Notes: generated by a model not told the origin, from the sequence alone. 64,000 bases of DNA from an uncultured Treponema sp. (GCA_900319625.1 ONPD01000010.1:1-64000); one strand, 5' to 3'; numbered from the stretch's first letter, positions 47,289-55,950 are shown. Made by a program: numbers and translations.

Positions 47289-48782
47289 ATGTCAGAATTT
47301 GGACTTTCCCAGCGGCAATCGCAGAAACAAATTCAAAAGCTTTCTCAAAACCTGGTTTACGGCTTAAAAATGCTGCAGATGAGCACAAACGACCTCCGCA
47401 AGGAAATTTACAAAACCGTAAACCTTAATCCTGCCCTGGAAATTGTAAATGACCCGAAAAAAGGCGCCGGGCTAGGGGAGGCTGACGCCTGGGAAGAAAA
47501 AGGTTCCTGGGAGCGGGGCGTAAGTCTTTCCTCAGGTTCTGCAATGGAGGCTCTTGAAGCCACTGCAGATCGCCGCGAAACCCTTCAGCAGCACCTTATG
47601 CATCAGCTCAACGCCACAAAGCTTTCTCCTGACGAATACGACCTCTGCCAGAAGTTGATTTACAATCTTGATAAGAACGGCTGCTACGGTTCAATGAGGG
47701 CGCCGGAAACTCTTCTTGATAAAAGCCGCCCACTTCAGACCAGCTCTATGCTGCAGCGCTGTCTGGACCGTATTCAGAAAATGGATCCGGTTGGAACCTG
47801 CTGCCGTACTCTTGAAGAGAGCCTTTATATTCAGGCAAAAATTGCCGGCGACGCAAGTCCCCTCACGCTTTTTATTCTGGACGGCCATCTTGATTTTTTG
47901 AATCCGCCGGAGCCTGAAAAAGTTCATAAAAAGCTGCGGGATTTTCTGAATGACTGGAATAAAAAATCCTTTGCAAAAAAGCTGCCCTTTGACGCAAAAG
48001 ATATAAATCCTCAGGCAATTTCTGATTCCATCCGTTATATTTTGGGCCTGAATCCCCGTCCTGCAGCAGAATTCGGCTGGGAAACTTCCACAAACGAAGC
48101 GGCCCTTCCGGATATAGTTCTCACCGTTACAAGGGAAAGCGCCCCCATCCCCGCCGATGATTTTCCAAATGGAAAAATTTCCGTACCCCACAAGGATTTC
48201 CATTTTCAGGTAAAATATGCTTCCGGCGTCCTGCCTGAAATCCGTCTTTCACCGGCCGCGGCTTCTACTTACGACCACCAGACAGTGGAATCAGCAAAGC
48301 AGTTTTTGAATAACATTCTTTTCCGCCAGAACACAATCGCCCTGCAGGGCTGCGCAATCGTAAAAAATCAGTTGGATTTTTTTGAAAAAGGCCCGGGAAA
48401 TCTGCATCCGCTGACAAGGAAAACAATTGCTCAGCAGCTTGGAATCCACGAATCAACCGTATCGCGAATGTCCGCAAAAAAGGACAGTAAATACATTCAG
48501 ACTGAATTCGGACTTTTTCCGGCAAGTTATTTCTTTTCATCTGGTCTAGCCAGAAGCCAGCCTGCAGACGGGGAGGTTGGCATAAATGCGGAGGAAGCTA
48601 CAATCTCAGCAGAAGCCGTTAAAATAAAAATGTCGGAAATCCTTTCTGCCCAAAAAGGGGAAAAGCTTTCCGACAATGCACTGACAAAAATTCTGAATGA
48701 AAGTGGAATTCGAATTGCCCGCCGAACCGTAGCTAAATACCGCTCCCAGCTCGGCGTTCAAAATTCATACAAGCGAAGGTAG
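47289..48782 (+). CDS. rpoN: RNA polymerase sigma-54 factor
   Basis: A protein of 497 residues begins with the glutamine-rich activator-interacting region (LSQRQSQKQIQKLSQNLVYG). A core-binding region follows, then the helix-turn-helix (KTIAQQLGIHESTVSRMSAK, about 385) and the RpoN box (RIARRTVAKYRSQLGV, about 478), which reads the -24 element. It directs transcription that needs an AAA activator. The neighbours hpf, hprK and ptsH recall the rpoN cluster of other bacteria. A matching promoter lies upstream of hsp20 (57244-57261). Confidence 0.96.
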   Translation: MSEFGLSQRQSQKQIQKLSQNLVYGLKMLQMSTNDLRKEIYKTVNLNPALEIVNDPKKGAGLGEADAWEEKGSWERGVSLSSGSAMEALEATADRRETLQQHLMHQLNATKLSPDEYDLCQKLIYNLDKNGCYGSMRAPETLLDKSRPLQTSSMLQRCLDRIQKMDPVGTCCRTLEESLYIQAKIAGDASPLTLFILDGHLDFLNPPEPEKVHKKLRDFLNDWNKKSFAKKLPFDAKDINPQAISDSIRYILGLNPRPAAEFGWETSTNEAALPDIVLTVTRESAPIPADDFPNGKISVPHKDFHFQVKYASGVLPEIRLSPAAASTYDHQTVESAKQFLNNILFRQNTIALQGCAIVKNQLDFFEKGPGNLHPLTRKTIAQQLGIHESTVSRMSAKKDSKYIQTEFGLFPASYFFSSGLARSQPADGEVGINAEEATISAEAVKIKMSEILSAQKGEKLSDNALTKILNESGIRIARRTVAKYRSQLGVQNSYKRR

Positions 48783-48887
48783 ACTATTTTTAGTCCGCCT
48801 TACGACCGTAAGTAGGTAGACCTAAAAATTGCTTTCGCAATTTTCTTAACGGTCTGCTATTCATCAAGAAGAGGCATAGCCTCTTCT
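48783..48887 (+). repeat. H1 palindromes and H3 hairpin after rpoN (copy D)
   Basis: GACTA-TTTT-TAGTC, then CTTACG-AC-CGTAAG, then H3 (48814-48860) with arms AGACC/GGTCT, stem TAAAAATTGC/GCAATTTTCTTA and the AC bulge. After it ATTCATCAAGAAGAGG vaguely recalls the rpoN end ATTCATACAAGCGAAGG. AGAAGAGGC-ATA-GCCTCTTCT (48867-48887) then forms a two-way terminator-like hairpin. Confidence 0.68.
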
Positions 48888-48888
48888 C

Positions 48889-49179
48889 TCATTTCTTTTC
48901 CTGAATCTTATCCTTTTCCTTCTTAACCTTATTATCAAGAACATCCATAAGCTTGTTCAAGCCAGGTGCGAAGTCATCATCCTGAGCTTCAACGTGAGCC
49001 GATGCTCCCCACTTAAAGTTTATTGTAGCCTCAAAACTGAATTCCTTGTCATGTTTGATTTTCAAAAGCAAATCAACAATCAAATCATCTGCATAAGCGA
49101 TTCTCTTCAGTTTTGTGTCAATCATTTCCGACTGTTTTGCTCCAAGTGTAAATCCAATTGCGTTAATTGATGGTGTCAT
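48889..49179 (-). CDS. hpf: Ribosome hibernation factor (HPF/RaiA family, short form)
   Basis: A protein of 96 residues has the HPF beta-alpha-beta fold: a start strand (SINAIGFTLGAKQSEMID), a helix with basic face (TKLKRIAYADDLIVDLLLKI), strand FSFEATINFKWG, and a helix with the lysine-rich tail. It should bind 30S subunits and stall or dimerise ribosomes in stationary phase. It lacks the C-terminal dimer domain of long HPF. Its place beside rpoN is common in bacteria, but here it is on the opposite strand. The RBS is GGAG. Confidence 0.82.
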   Translation of the reverse strand: MTPSINAIGFTLGAKQSEMIDTKLKRIAYADDLIVDLLLKIKHDKEFSFEATINFKWGASAHVEAQDDDFAPGLNKLMDVLDNKVKKEKDKIQEKK

Positions 49180-49328
49180 AATAGTCTCCTGCGAAGTGAT
49201 AAATCGCTTCTAAAGTAAAGTTTTCGCTCACACAAGTAAGCTTTTATAGACATAGTATAAATCACAAATTAGTAAAGCACAAACAAATAAATCATTAATT
49301 TTATATTGCTTATATACTAGATTATGTG

Positions 49329-49334
49329 TATAGT
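49329..49334 (+). promoter_or_regulatory. -10 box, leaderless start of hprK
   Basis: TATAGT is separated from ATG at 49341 by AGTTTT (6 bp). The upstream 150 bp to hpf are A/T-rich. Confidence 0.5.
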
Positions 49335-49340
49335 AGTTTT

Positions 49341-50330
49341 ATGGCAGAAAAGAAATTCACAGTTTTAGATTTGCTCAATCTGGAATTGTCTGGACATGAT
49401 GCTTTGAACCTCAAATGTATCGGGGGAAGACGTGGTTTGCCGCGTGCCATCACTGTTCCGGAAATCAACCGCCCGGGTCTTGCTCTTTCGGGCTTTTATG
49501 AGAATTTTGCCAGCCAGCGTCTTCAGCTTTTTGGAAAGGGTGAAGTTGCCTATATTCAGAAGCTTCATAAAGAAAAGAATTCAGAAGCGGTAAGGAATTT
49601 TTTCAGAAATGAAATTCCCTGCTGTGTATTTACCTATAATCTTGAACCGACCGAAGATTTCCGTCGGGCTGCCGAAGAGTTCTGCTGTCCAATCCTTCAA
49701 ACCGAACTCAATTCAAATGAATTCTTAAACCGAATTATCCGTTTGTTTTCAAACATCTTTGCGCCTCATCAGACTCTTCACGGAGTTTTGGTTGAAGTTT
49801 ACGGTATTGGAATTCTTTTGAGCGGACATTCGGGTGTAGGAAAGTCTGAAACCGCTCTTGAACTGATTGAACGCGGTCACCGTCTTGTTGCAGACGACAT
49901 TATCGAAATCCGCTGTGTAAATGGTAACACATTGCTAGGCCGCGGTGCAAATGTTATGATAAGCCACCATATGGAAATCCGAGGTTTGGGAATCATCAAT
50001 ATTTCCCAGCTTTACGGTGTAGGTGCCATCCGTAACCAGAAGGAAGTTCAGCTGATTGTTCAGCTTGAAGACTGGAATTCCAGCAAGGCTTATGACCGCC
50101 TTGGTACCGACCAGAAATACCAGGAGCTGCTTGGCGTAAAGGTTCCTGTAATTGAAATCCCGGTACGTCCGGGCCGAAACCTGCCTATTATTATTGAGGC
50201 CGCCGCCATGAACGAGCGACTTAAAAATATGGGATACAACTCCGCTAAGGAATTCAACCAGAATGTCCTCAAGTGGATTGAAACAAATGATGCTAAAATT
50301 GCCTATAACGGCAACGATGATTCATATTAA
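49341..50330 (+). CDS. hprK: HPr kinase/phosphorylase
   Basis: A protein of 329 residues has an N-terminal domain with GRRGLPRAITVPEINRPGLAL. The Walker A GHSGVGKSETALELIERGH lies near 165, followed by LVADDIIEIR and the HPrK signature MEIRGLGIINISQLYGVGAI. It phosphorylates HPr on Ser46 and reverses this with phosphate, linking carbon state to transcription. HPr is encoded 33 bp downstream. The operon continues with lexA and holA. No PTS enzyme I or II gene is in the window, which fits a regulatory use in spirochaetes. Confidence 0.95.
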   Translation: MAEKKFTVLDLLNLELSGHDALNLKCIGGRRGLPRAITVPEINRPGLALSGFYENFASQRLQLFGKGEVAYIQKLHKEKNSEAVRNFFRNEIPCCVFTYNLEPTEDFRRAAEEFCCPILQTELNSNEFLNRIIRLFSNIFAPHQTLHGVLVEVYGIGILLSGHSGVGKSETALELIERGHRLVADDIIEIRCVNGNTLLGRGANVMISHHMEIRGLGIINISQLYGVGAIRNQKEVQLIVQLEDWNSSKAYDRLGTDQKYQELLGVKVPVIEIPVRPGRNLPIIIEAAAMNERLKNMGYNSAKEFNQNVLKWIETNDAKIAYNGNDDSY

Positions 50331-50362
50331 GCTGACAGATTTCTGTCAAAAAGGAATGATTT

Positions 50363-50629
50363 ATGATTGAAAAAATTTTAACTGTTCAGAACCGCGCTGG
50401 TATTCATGCACGCCCTGCTGCAATTATTGCACAGACAGCCAACAAGTTCGAAAGCGAAGTTTCTATCGTTCGTGATGATGCTGTTGTAAACGCAAAATCA
50501 ATTATGGGTGTAATCGCAATGGGAGCAGGCTACAATACTCAGCTTACTCTGCGCGCAGAAGGACCGGATGAATCAGAAGCTGCTGAAACTATAGAAGAAC
50601 TTTTCAATAGCAAATTCGAGGAGGAATAA
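50363..50629 (+). CDS. ptsH: HPr phosphocarrier protein
   Basis: An 88-residue HPr keeps both phosphorylation sites: His15 in QNRAGIHARPAAII and Ser46 in NAKSIMGVIAMGAGYN. The first is used by enzyme I, the second by HPr kinase. Both being intact suggests that the phosphorelay and the HprK switch still work. The stop is directly followed by the GTG of lexA, so the two are translationally linked. The RBS is AAGGAATG. Confidence 0.96.
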   Translation: MIEKILTVQNRAGIHARPAAIIAQTANKFESEVSIVRDDAVVNAKSIMGVIAMGAGYNTQLTLRAEGPDESEAAETIEELFNSKFEEE

Positions 50630-51241
50630 GTGAAAGAAATTACAGAAAGACAGAAAGAAGTTTTAACTTTTATCTCTCAGTTTACAGAGGATAATGTTTG
50701 TCCTCCAACCGTTCGTGAAATCGGCGATCATTTTGGAATTTCTCTCCGCGCCGTTCAGGATCACATTACAGCCCTCCAGAAAAAAGGCTATATTACTCAG
50801 ACACAGAAACGTTCACGCTCAATCCGCGTTCTTGTTGATATGCGCGAAAAGGCACCTGAGCTTTATGTAGGAAAGGTTCCTCTGCTTGGAAACGTAGCCG
50901 CAGGCCGTCCTCTTCTTTCTGAAGAAAACCTTGATGGTTATGTAAATCTTACAGAGCCTTTTGTCCGCCCTGGAAAAAGCTATTTTGCTCTTCGCGTACG
51001 CGGACAGAGTATGATTAATGCCGGAATTCTTGACGGCGACCTTGCCGTTGTAGAGCAGTCTTCTACAGCCCTGGATGGTCAGATTATCGTTGCCGTTATT
51101 GATGATGCAATTACTCTGAAACGCTACTATAAAGAAGCCGGACGTGTTCGTCTTCAGCCTGAAAACCCGGATTTCCCTGCAATTTACAGCACAGACGTAC
51201 GTGTTGTAGGAATTCTTTCTAACATCGTAAGAACTTACTAA
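50630..51241 (+). CDS. lexA: LexA SOS repressor
   Basis: A protein of 203 residues from a GTG start has an N-terminal winged helix (TVREIGDHFGISLRAVQDHI), the autocleavage Ala-Gly in GNVAAGRPL, the catalytic serine in RVRGQSMINAGILDGD and the catalytic lysine in AITLKRYYKE. It represses DNA repair genes until RecA filament triggers self-cleavage. It lies in an operon with HPr kinase and HPr, which is unusual and could couple SOS level to carbon supply. The holA gene follows at 35 bp. Confidence 0.95.
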   Translation: MKEITERQKEVLTFISQFTEDNVCPPTVREIGDHFGISLRAVQDHITALQKKGYITQTQKRSRSIRVLVDMREKAPELYVGKVPLLGNVAAGRPLLSEENLDGYVNLTEPFVRPGKSYFALRVRGQSMINAGILDGDLAVVEQSSTALDGQIIVAVIDDAITLKRYYKEAGRVRLQPENPDFPAIYSTDVRVVGILSNIVRTY

Positions 51242-51276
51242 AAAGTTACTAGAATCCGGAAGCGGCAGATTTTCAG

Positions 51277-52287
51277 ATGGCAGGTCAGATTTATCTTTAC
51301 ACAGGTCCCGAATTCGGTGAGCGCAATGAAGCCGTTGATGCGGTAAAAACTGCGCTTAAAAAGAAATTCGGGGACATTGATGAGCATCTCTTTTATTTAC
51401 AGGAAACTCCCTTTGGTCAGATTATGACAATTTTGCAGAGCGGAACTCTTTTTTCCAACGGAGTCTGTGTAGTCTGCAAGGGAGCTGAGCTGCTCAAAAA
51501 GAAAGATGACCTTGCCATGATTTCTGACTGGCTTGATTCAAATCCTGATGAAAGTTCTGTTTTAATCCTTGTTTCTGATGAAGTCAGTGTAGATTCAAAG
51601 CTTGATAAGCTGGTTCCTGCCCAGAATAAAAAGAAATTCTGGGAAATGTTTGATAATCAGAAGGTGCCCTGGCTTACAAAATTTTTCCAGAAAAACGGCT
51701 ATCGTCTCAATCAGGATGCCGCAGAGCTGATTCTTGATATGATAGAAAACAACACTCAGGCCCTTAAAGCTGAATGTTCCCGCTTTTTTATCATCTTTCC
51801 AAAAGATCACACGGTTACTGTTGAAGATGTAGAAAAAATCCTCACTCACAACCGCGAAGAATCTGCCTTTACTCTTTTTAATCAGATTTCGCAATCCTCT
51901 GAGCCGGTTCAAAAGCGCTTTGAAAACGGCATTTCAATTCTTCAGAAAATCCGCCTTTCAAAAGACTCTTCTTCTGTTATGCTGATTGCGGCTTTATCTT
52001 CATGTTTCAGAAAGCTTGTTTTATGGCATAAAGTGACTGCAAACGGTTTACCTGATTCTTTTACATTAAAAGTAAACGGCTTTTCCAGCGTACCAATGCA
52101 GAATCAGTATAAAAATGCGGCAAAAATCTGGACAATAGGGCAGGCAACTGCAATTCTTGCAATTTTAGCCTCAACAGATATGGAAATCCGCTCCGGAGGA
52201 AGTCTTATGGAAGATATTCTTCTGGAAAAAATGCTTTACGAAATCGTTATTAAAAAAGGCGCCGCAATGAGCCTTGCCGAGTATTAA
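51277..52287 (+). CDS. holA: DNA polymerase III delta subunit
   Basis: A protein of 336 residues has the HolA layout: an N-terminal domain with YLYTGPEFGERNEAVDAVKTAL, then DDLAMISDWLDSNPDESSVLIL, a middle helical domain (LILDMIENNTQALKAECSRF) and a C-terminal collar domain. Delta opens the beta clamp within the clamp loader. It has no own promoter that I can see and is likely read with lexA. The next gene is convergent 16 bp away. Confidence 0.88.
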   Translation: MAGQIYLYTGPEFGERNEAVDAVKTALKKKFGDIDEHLFYLQETPFGQIMTILQSGTLFSNGVCVVCKGAELLKKKDDLAMISDWLDSNPDESSVLILVSDEVSVDSKLDKLVPAQNKKKFWEMFDNQKVPWLTKFFQKNGYRLNQDAAELILDMIENNTQALKAECSRFFIIFPKDHTVTVEDVEKILTHNREESAFTLFNQISQSSEPVQKRFENGISILQKIRLSKDSSSVMLIAALSSCFRKLVLWHKVTANGLPDSFTLKVNGFSSVPMQNQYKNAAKIWTIGQATAILAILASTDMEIRSGGSLMEDILLEKMLYEIVIKKGAAMSLAEY

Positions 52288-52303
52288 AGCCCGGTTTTTC
52301 AGT

Positions 52304-52531
52304 CTATTTTATTTCTACCTTATTCAGTAAATCTTTCAGGGCAAGCAGTTCTTCTTTAGAAAAAGTCGAACCCTTTCCCATTTTCTGATGATCCGGCGAC
52401 CAGCTTCTCAAATCATATTTAGCCGGCCTTCCGCCCCAGGAAACAAGATTCAATTCCAGCTTCCAGCCGCCCTTGCCTTCGCTTACAATTCCAACATTTT
52501 CCGTGATTTCAAATGAAAAATCGTCAGCCAT
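52304..52531 (-). CDS. YdbC/PC4-like ssDNA-binding protein
   Basis: A 75-residue protein shows the PC4 fold: strands FSFEITENVGIVSEGKGGW and KLELNLVSWGGRPAKYDLRS with the final helix EELLALKDLLNKV. PC4/YdbC proteins dimerise and bind single-stranded DNA, in a possible role in replication restart or transcription. It is encoded alone, convergent with holA. Aromatic and basic residues on the strands (KYDLRSW) fit the binding face. Confidence 0.8.
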   Translation of the reverse strand: MADDFSFEITENVGIVSEGKGGWKLELNLVSWGGRPAKYDLRSWSPDHQKMGKGSTFSKEELLALKDLLNKVEIK

Positions 52532-52627
52532 AATATTTCCTCGCTTTATATTATTTTATCACACTTTGTTTGCATTATCATTTTTTTTATAGTAAAATGT
52601 TAAAATTAAAAGTGGAGGTAAAAAAAT

Positions 52628-53713
52628 ATGAAGAAAGTTGCCCTGATTATGGCTACTGCAGCAATTTTTACATTGTTTGTATCATGCGGTTCAACTCCCG
52701 AACCCGAAGAAACAGCACCAGAGGCTCCTGTTGTTGAAGATACTTCTGCCGAGGTTGAAGAGACTGAGCCGGAAGAAATAGTTGTAGAAGAAGATACAAG
52801 CGCTTCTGACGCCGAAGAAAGAGAAGCAATCCTTGCAAAAATCGAAGAAGCAAGAAAGGCTGCCCTTGAAGCCGGAGCTGATAAAAAAGCATCAAATATC
52901 TGGTCTGAACTTGATAGAGTTTATAATGAACTTAAGAACAGCGAAGGCGATATTTCAGCTTCAGGCGCAGATTTAGCTGCCCGCTATCAGGCTCTTACCG
53001 CTTACGCACAGGCTAAAGATGAAAAGAAAAAAATCGATGACAATGATTTCGCAAAGTATGACCAGAAGGACTATGATGATGGTTCAGAACTTCTTGCCGC
53101 TGTAGAAGAAGCCTTTGAAGCAGAAAACTGGGATGCTTCTACCGGTGATAAAGCCCTTAAGGCTTACGGAAAATTCAAGAACGTAACTTTTGCCGCTTAT
53201 AAACAGCTTGCCCTTGAAGAACGTGATGCAGCCTTTGCCGCAAAAAAAGATGCCGACAGCGTAAAAGCCGGCGTTTCAAGAAAAGAACCTTACAAGGCTG
53301 CCGCTGACCTTTTCAAACAGGGCGACCAGCTTTATGCAATCAAAAATCCTGAAGGCGCTTACAAGAACTATAAGACTGCAAAAGAAGAATTTTCGGCTCT
53401 TTATAAAGATGTTGCCGCTAAACGCGCTCAGGCTCAGCAGAAGCTTGATGAAGCTAAAAAGGCTGTAGAAGAAAGCGAAAAATTTGCAGAAAAAGCTGAC
53501 CAGGAAACACCAATCCTTGATACAGAGGAAATCGAAGGAATTGAGGAAGCTTCAACTGTGCTTCTTGAAGAAGATGAATATGAAGCTCCGGAAGCCGCAG
53601 AAATCGATATTCCTGAAGCAATCGATGACAACGGAAAGCCTGTTGAAGTTAAAAAGGTAGAAAAAGAAGAAACTGAAACTGCCGCAGAAAAACATGCAGC
53701 AGAGGAGGAGTAA
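52628..53713 (+). CDS. Acidic repeat lipoprotein
   Basis: A protein of 361 residues has a lipoprotein signal (TAAIFTLFVSC). The mature chain begins with a strongly acidic Glu/Pro/Val stretch (EETAPEAPVVEDTSAEVEE). Long amphipathic helices rich in Ala, Lys and Glu follow, including an inner repeat of AEENWD-like units and an acidic tail. It should be extended and lie in the periplasm or on the surface. The next gene (2 bp away) encodes a LysM-like exported protein. The pair recalls TmpA/TmpB of T. pallidum in order, but I cannot show homology. An AGTGGAGG RBS is present. Confidence 0.65.
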   Translation: MKKVALIMATAAIFTLFVSCGSTPEPEETAPEAPVVEDTSAEVEETEPEEIVVEEDTSASDAEEREAILAKIEEARKAALEAGADKKASNIWSELDRVYNELKNSEGDISASGADLAARYQALTAYAQAKDEKKKIDDNDFAKYDQKDYDDGSELLAAVEEAFEAENWDASTGDKALKAYGKFKNVTFAAYKQLALEERDAAFAAKKDADSVKAGVSRKEPYKAAADLFKQGDQLYAIKNPEGAYKNYKTAKEEFSALYKDVAAKRAQAQQKLDEAKKAVEESEKFAEKADQETPILDTEEIEGIEEASTVLLEEDEYEAPEAAEIDIPEAIDDNGKPVEVKKVEKEETETAAEKHAAEEE

Positions 53714-53715
53714 AC

Positions 53716-54411
53716 ATGAAAAAAGTTCTTTCATTATTGGCTTGTGCTGCTTGCCTTGCTTCTTTGTTTGCTGCCAGAAGTTTTAAGAATAACACATATC
53801 AGAAGCTTGCTGATGAATATACAAGAAAATCTGAAGCCGCTCTTGATGCCGGTGAATATGCAGATTCTGTAGAATATGCAAAAAAGGCTGAGGAAAATGC
53901 CCGCCTTTCAAAGGAATATATCCGTGCAATGATGGCACGCGGTCAGGCTGAAGATGCAATCAAGCTTGCAGAAAACCAGCTTAACTGGGCAGAAAAAATT
54001 GACGCTCCTCACACCTTCCCAATGGCTTATACAGCATCAAAAGAAAATCTTGAAAATGCAAAGAAATACTTTGAAGCTGAAGACTGGGACAAGGCAACTG
54101 AATATGCAAAGCTTGCCCTTGCTGCTTTGGATGGAGTTCGCGAAATTACTCCTCTTCCTGCAGTTTACATTGTACGTCCTTGGGCAGAAACAAAAGACTG
54201 TTACTGGAATATTTCAGGCCGCCCTTACATTTACAACAACCCTCTTTTGTGGGAAAACCTTTATCAGGCTAATAAATCAGGAATGCCAAAACCGGAAAAT
54301 CCTAACCTGATTCTTCCAGGTATGAAGATGAACGTTCCAAGCCTTACCGGTGAATACCGCAAGGGAACTTACGATCCTAAAAAAGAATACGAGCCTTACG
54401 GCGGTCAGTAA
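53716..54411 (+). CDS. Exported TPR-like/LysM-like protein
   Basis: A protein of 231 residues has a signal peptide (VLSLLACAACLASLFA). The first 130 residues form tetratricopeptide-like helices (ALDAGEYADSVEYAKKAEEN, EAEDWDKATEYAKLALAAL). The C-terminal 80 residues have a LysM-like pattern (AVYIVRPWAETKDCYWNI, then NNPLLWENLYQANKSGMP and LILPGMKMNVP). That predicts binding to peptidoglycan. It is two bases after the acidic lipoprotein gene, so the two probably act together in envelope architecture. Confidence 0.7.
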   Translation: MKKVLSLLACAACLASLFAARSFKNNTYQKLADEYTRKSEAALDAGEYADSVEYAKKAEENARLSKEYIRAMMARGQAEDAIKLAENQLNWAEKIDAPHTFPMAYTASKENLENAKKYFEAEDWDKATEYAKLALAALDGVREITPLPAVYIVRPWAETKDCYWNISGRPYIYNNPLLWENLYQANKSGMPKPENPNLILPGMKMNVPSLTGEYRKGTYDPKKEYEPYGGQ

Positions 54412-54417
54412 TTAATC

Positions 54418-54450
54418 AGAGCCTTCGCTTATGCGAGGGCTTTATTTTTT
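54418..54450. terminator. Two-way terminator between convergent genes
   Basis: AGAGCCTTCGC-TTAT-GCGAGGGCTTT is followed by ATTTTTT. It overlaps the last codons of the NUDIX gene on the other strand. Confidence 0.85.
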
Positions 54451-54995
54451 AAGTAAAGACACATAGCCATTGCCATAAGTCCATGCGGGAAGCCTTCTGT
54501 TCCCATTCCTTCCATTACTTCTTCCTTACTTAATTCCATACAGTTTATCATTTCGTCTTCGTCGAGATTCTGTTTGCCGGTCGGAATTAAATCTTCTGCC
54601 AGAAAAACGTGCACGTGGTTAGAAAAAAGGGCCGGGTTAGGATTTACCTTACCAAGTTTAGTCAGCCTTCCTGCCTTACAGCCGGTTTCCTCTAAAAGCT
54701 CCCTCGCTGCTGCCACCTCCGGCTCTTCCCCCGCATCAATTACGCCGCCGGGAAATTCAACGCTCAGGGCCTTTTCTCCATGTCTCCACTGCTTTACCAT
54801 CAGAAATTTTCCGTCTTTTTCCGGAATCGTGATAACCCAGTCAGGCGCCTTCATCACATAATAGTCGCCTTTGACGCCTGTTGAAGAAATATTTTCATAT
54901 GCCATTACGTCAAATACGACGGTTTTAAGAATTTCTTTTTCGCTCAATGTTTTCCATTTAAGTTTTTCATCATCTTCCGTGAAATAATTTTTCAT
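54429..54995 (-). CDS. NUDIX hydrolase
   Basis: A protein of 188 residues has a full Nudix box (GGVIDAGEEPEVAAARELLEETG), with the two catalytic glutamates in RELLEETG. The upstream substrate-side region VVFDVMAYENISSTGVKGDY and GKFLMVKQWRHG resembles ADP-ribose pyrophosphatases. The exact substrate cannot be told. The start at 54995 was chosen because a 13-residue extension has no family similarity. Its end overlaps the two-way terminator. Confidence 0.82.
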   Translation of the reverse strand: MKNYFTEDDEKLKWKTLSEKEILKTVVFDVMAYENISSTGVKGDYYVMKAPDWVITIPEKDGKFLMVKQWRHGEKALSVEFPGGVIDAGEEPEVAAARELLEETGCKAGRLTKLGKVNPNPALFSNHVHVFLAEDLIPTGKQNLDEDEMINCMELSKEEVMEGMGTEGFPHGLMAMAMCLYLKNKALA

Positions 54996-55022
54996 AAAGC
55001 CTGCCCCCGGATAAATAAAATT

Positions 55023-55045
55023 TTGACAAATCAACTTTTCAATAA
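55023..55045 (+). promoter_or_regulatory. Sigma-70-like promoter of the cytidylate kinase-like gene
   Basis: TTGACA (55023-55028) is followed 17 bp later by TAACAT. The leader of about 60 nt holds a small CACAG...CTGTG hairpin and the strong AAAGGAGG Shine-Dalgarno. Confidence 0.5.
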
Positions 55046-55113
55046 TAACATAATAATTGAAAAATCACACAGAGTTAACTGTGCTCAGGCGGAGTTTTCA
55101 AAGGAGGCACATC

Positions 55114-55935
55114 ATGGCAGTTATTACAGTTTCAAGACAGGTTGCAGCTCACGGAGATGAGGTTGCGGCAGAGCTGGCGAAGTTACTCAATTATAAATTC
55201 GTAACTCGTAAGGATATTGAAAAGCGCATTGTTGAGCTGGGCTTCCCGGAGTCAAAAATGCCAAAATATGATGAGCGAAAACCGGGCTTTTTTGCTTCTC
55301 TGGCAAAGAATCGCGACGAGTATTTTAATTACTGCCAGTATGCCATTCTGGAGGCAGCTCAGCAGAAAAATGTGATTATTATCGGCCGCGGAGCATTTGC
55401 GGTTTTGCAGGGAGTTCCCAATAATATTTCCGTTCGTCTTATCGCTGATGAACAAACAAGAATCGACCGTCTGCGTGCGGAGTTCAACTGGGATGAAAAG
55501 CAGGCAAAGCAGCGTATTCAGGAAAGTGACGCAAACCGTGCCGGTTATCACAGAAGCTTTTACAATATAGAAGATTCTGACTGCTCGCTTTTCCACATGG
55601 TATTGAACACAGGTTTGATTCCGGAAGCCGCTGCAGCTGAAGAAATTGCACATTTTGTTGAAAAGACAATTACTATAAAGCAGGAAGAAGAAGGAAATAA
55701 GATGCTTGAAGAGCTGTTAAAGGCTCAGACAATCGTAAATAAGCTAAGCTTTGAATATCACCTTAATATTGAGTTTGTTCACGCAAGTATAGAAGGAAAT
55801 ACTGTAATTCTTCACGGAGTTTCAGACAGCCCTGGAATTGTTGAACAGGCTCTCCAGATTATCAAGCGTGAAATGCCGGGCTATGACGCTAAGTCTGCCG
55901 TAAGCATTATTCATGATTTCAAGGGATATCAATAA
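55114..55935 (+). CDS. Cytidylate kinase-like protein with C-terminal domain
   Basis: A protein of 273 residues has a P-loop-kinase-like N-terminal part (AVITVSRQVAAHGDEVAAEL, then VIIIGRGAFAVLQGVPNNIS and RLIADEQTRIDRLR). The usual GKST is missing, so ATP binding follows the cytidylate kinase-like family pattern. The last 70 residues (NKLSFEYHLNIEFVHASIEG, HGVSDSPGIVEQALQII) look like a BON-type domain that binds lipids or ligands. Function is unknown. The ATG at 55114 was chosen for its AAAGGAGG; an upstream frame overlaps the promoter. Confidence 0.72.
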   Translation: MAVITVSRQVAAHGDEVAAELAKLLNYKFVTRKDIEKRIVELGFPESKMPKYDERKPGFFASLAKNRDEYFNYCQYAILEAAQQKNVIIIGRGAFAVLQGVPNNISVRLIADEQTRIDRLRAEFNWDEKQAKQRIQESDANRAGYHRSFYNIEDSDCSLFHMVLNTGLIPEAAAAEEIAHFVEKTITIKQEEEGNKMLEELLKAQTIVNKLSFEYHLNIEFVHASIEGNTVILHGVSDSPGIVEQALQIIKREMPGYDAKSAVSIIHDFKGYQ

Positions 55936-55950
55936 GCTGCAAAAAGCGTA

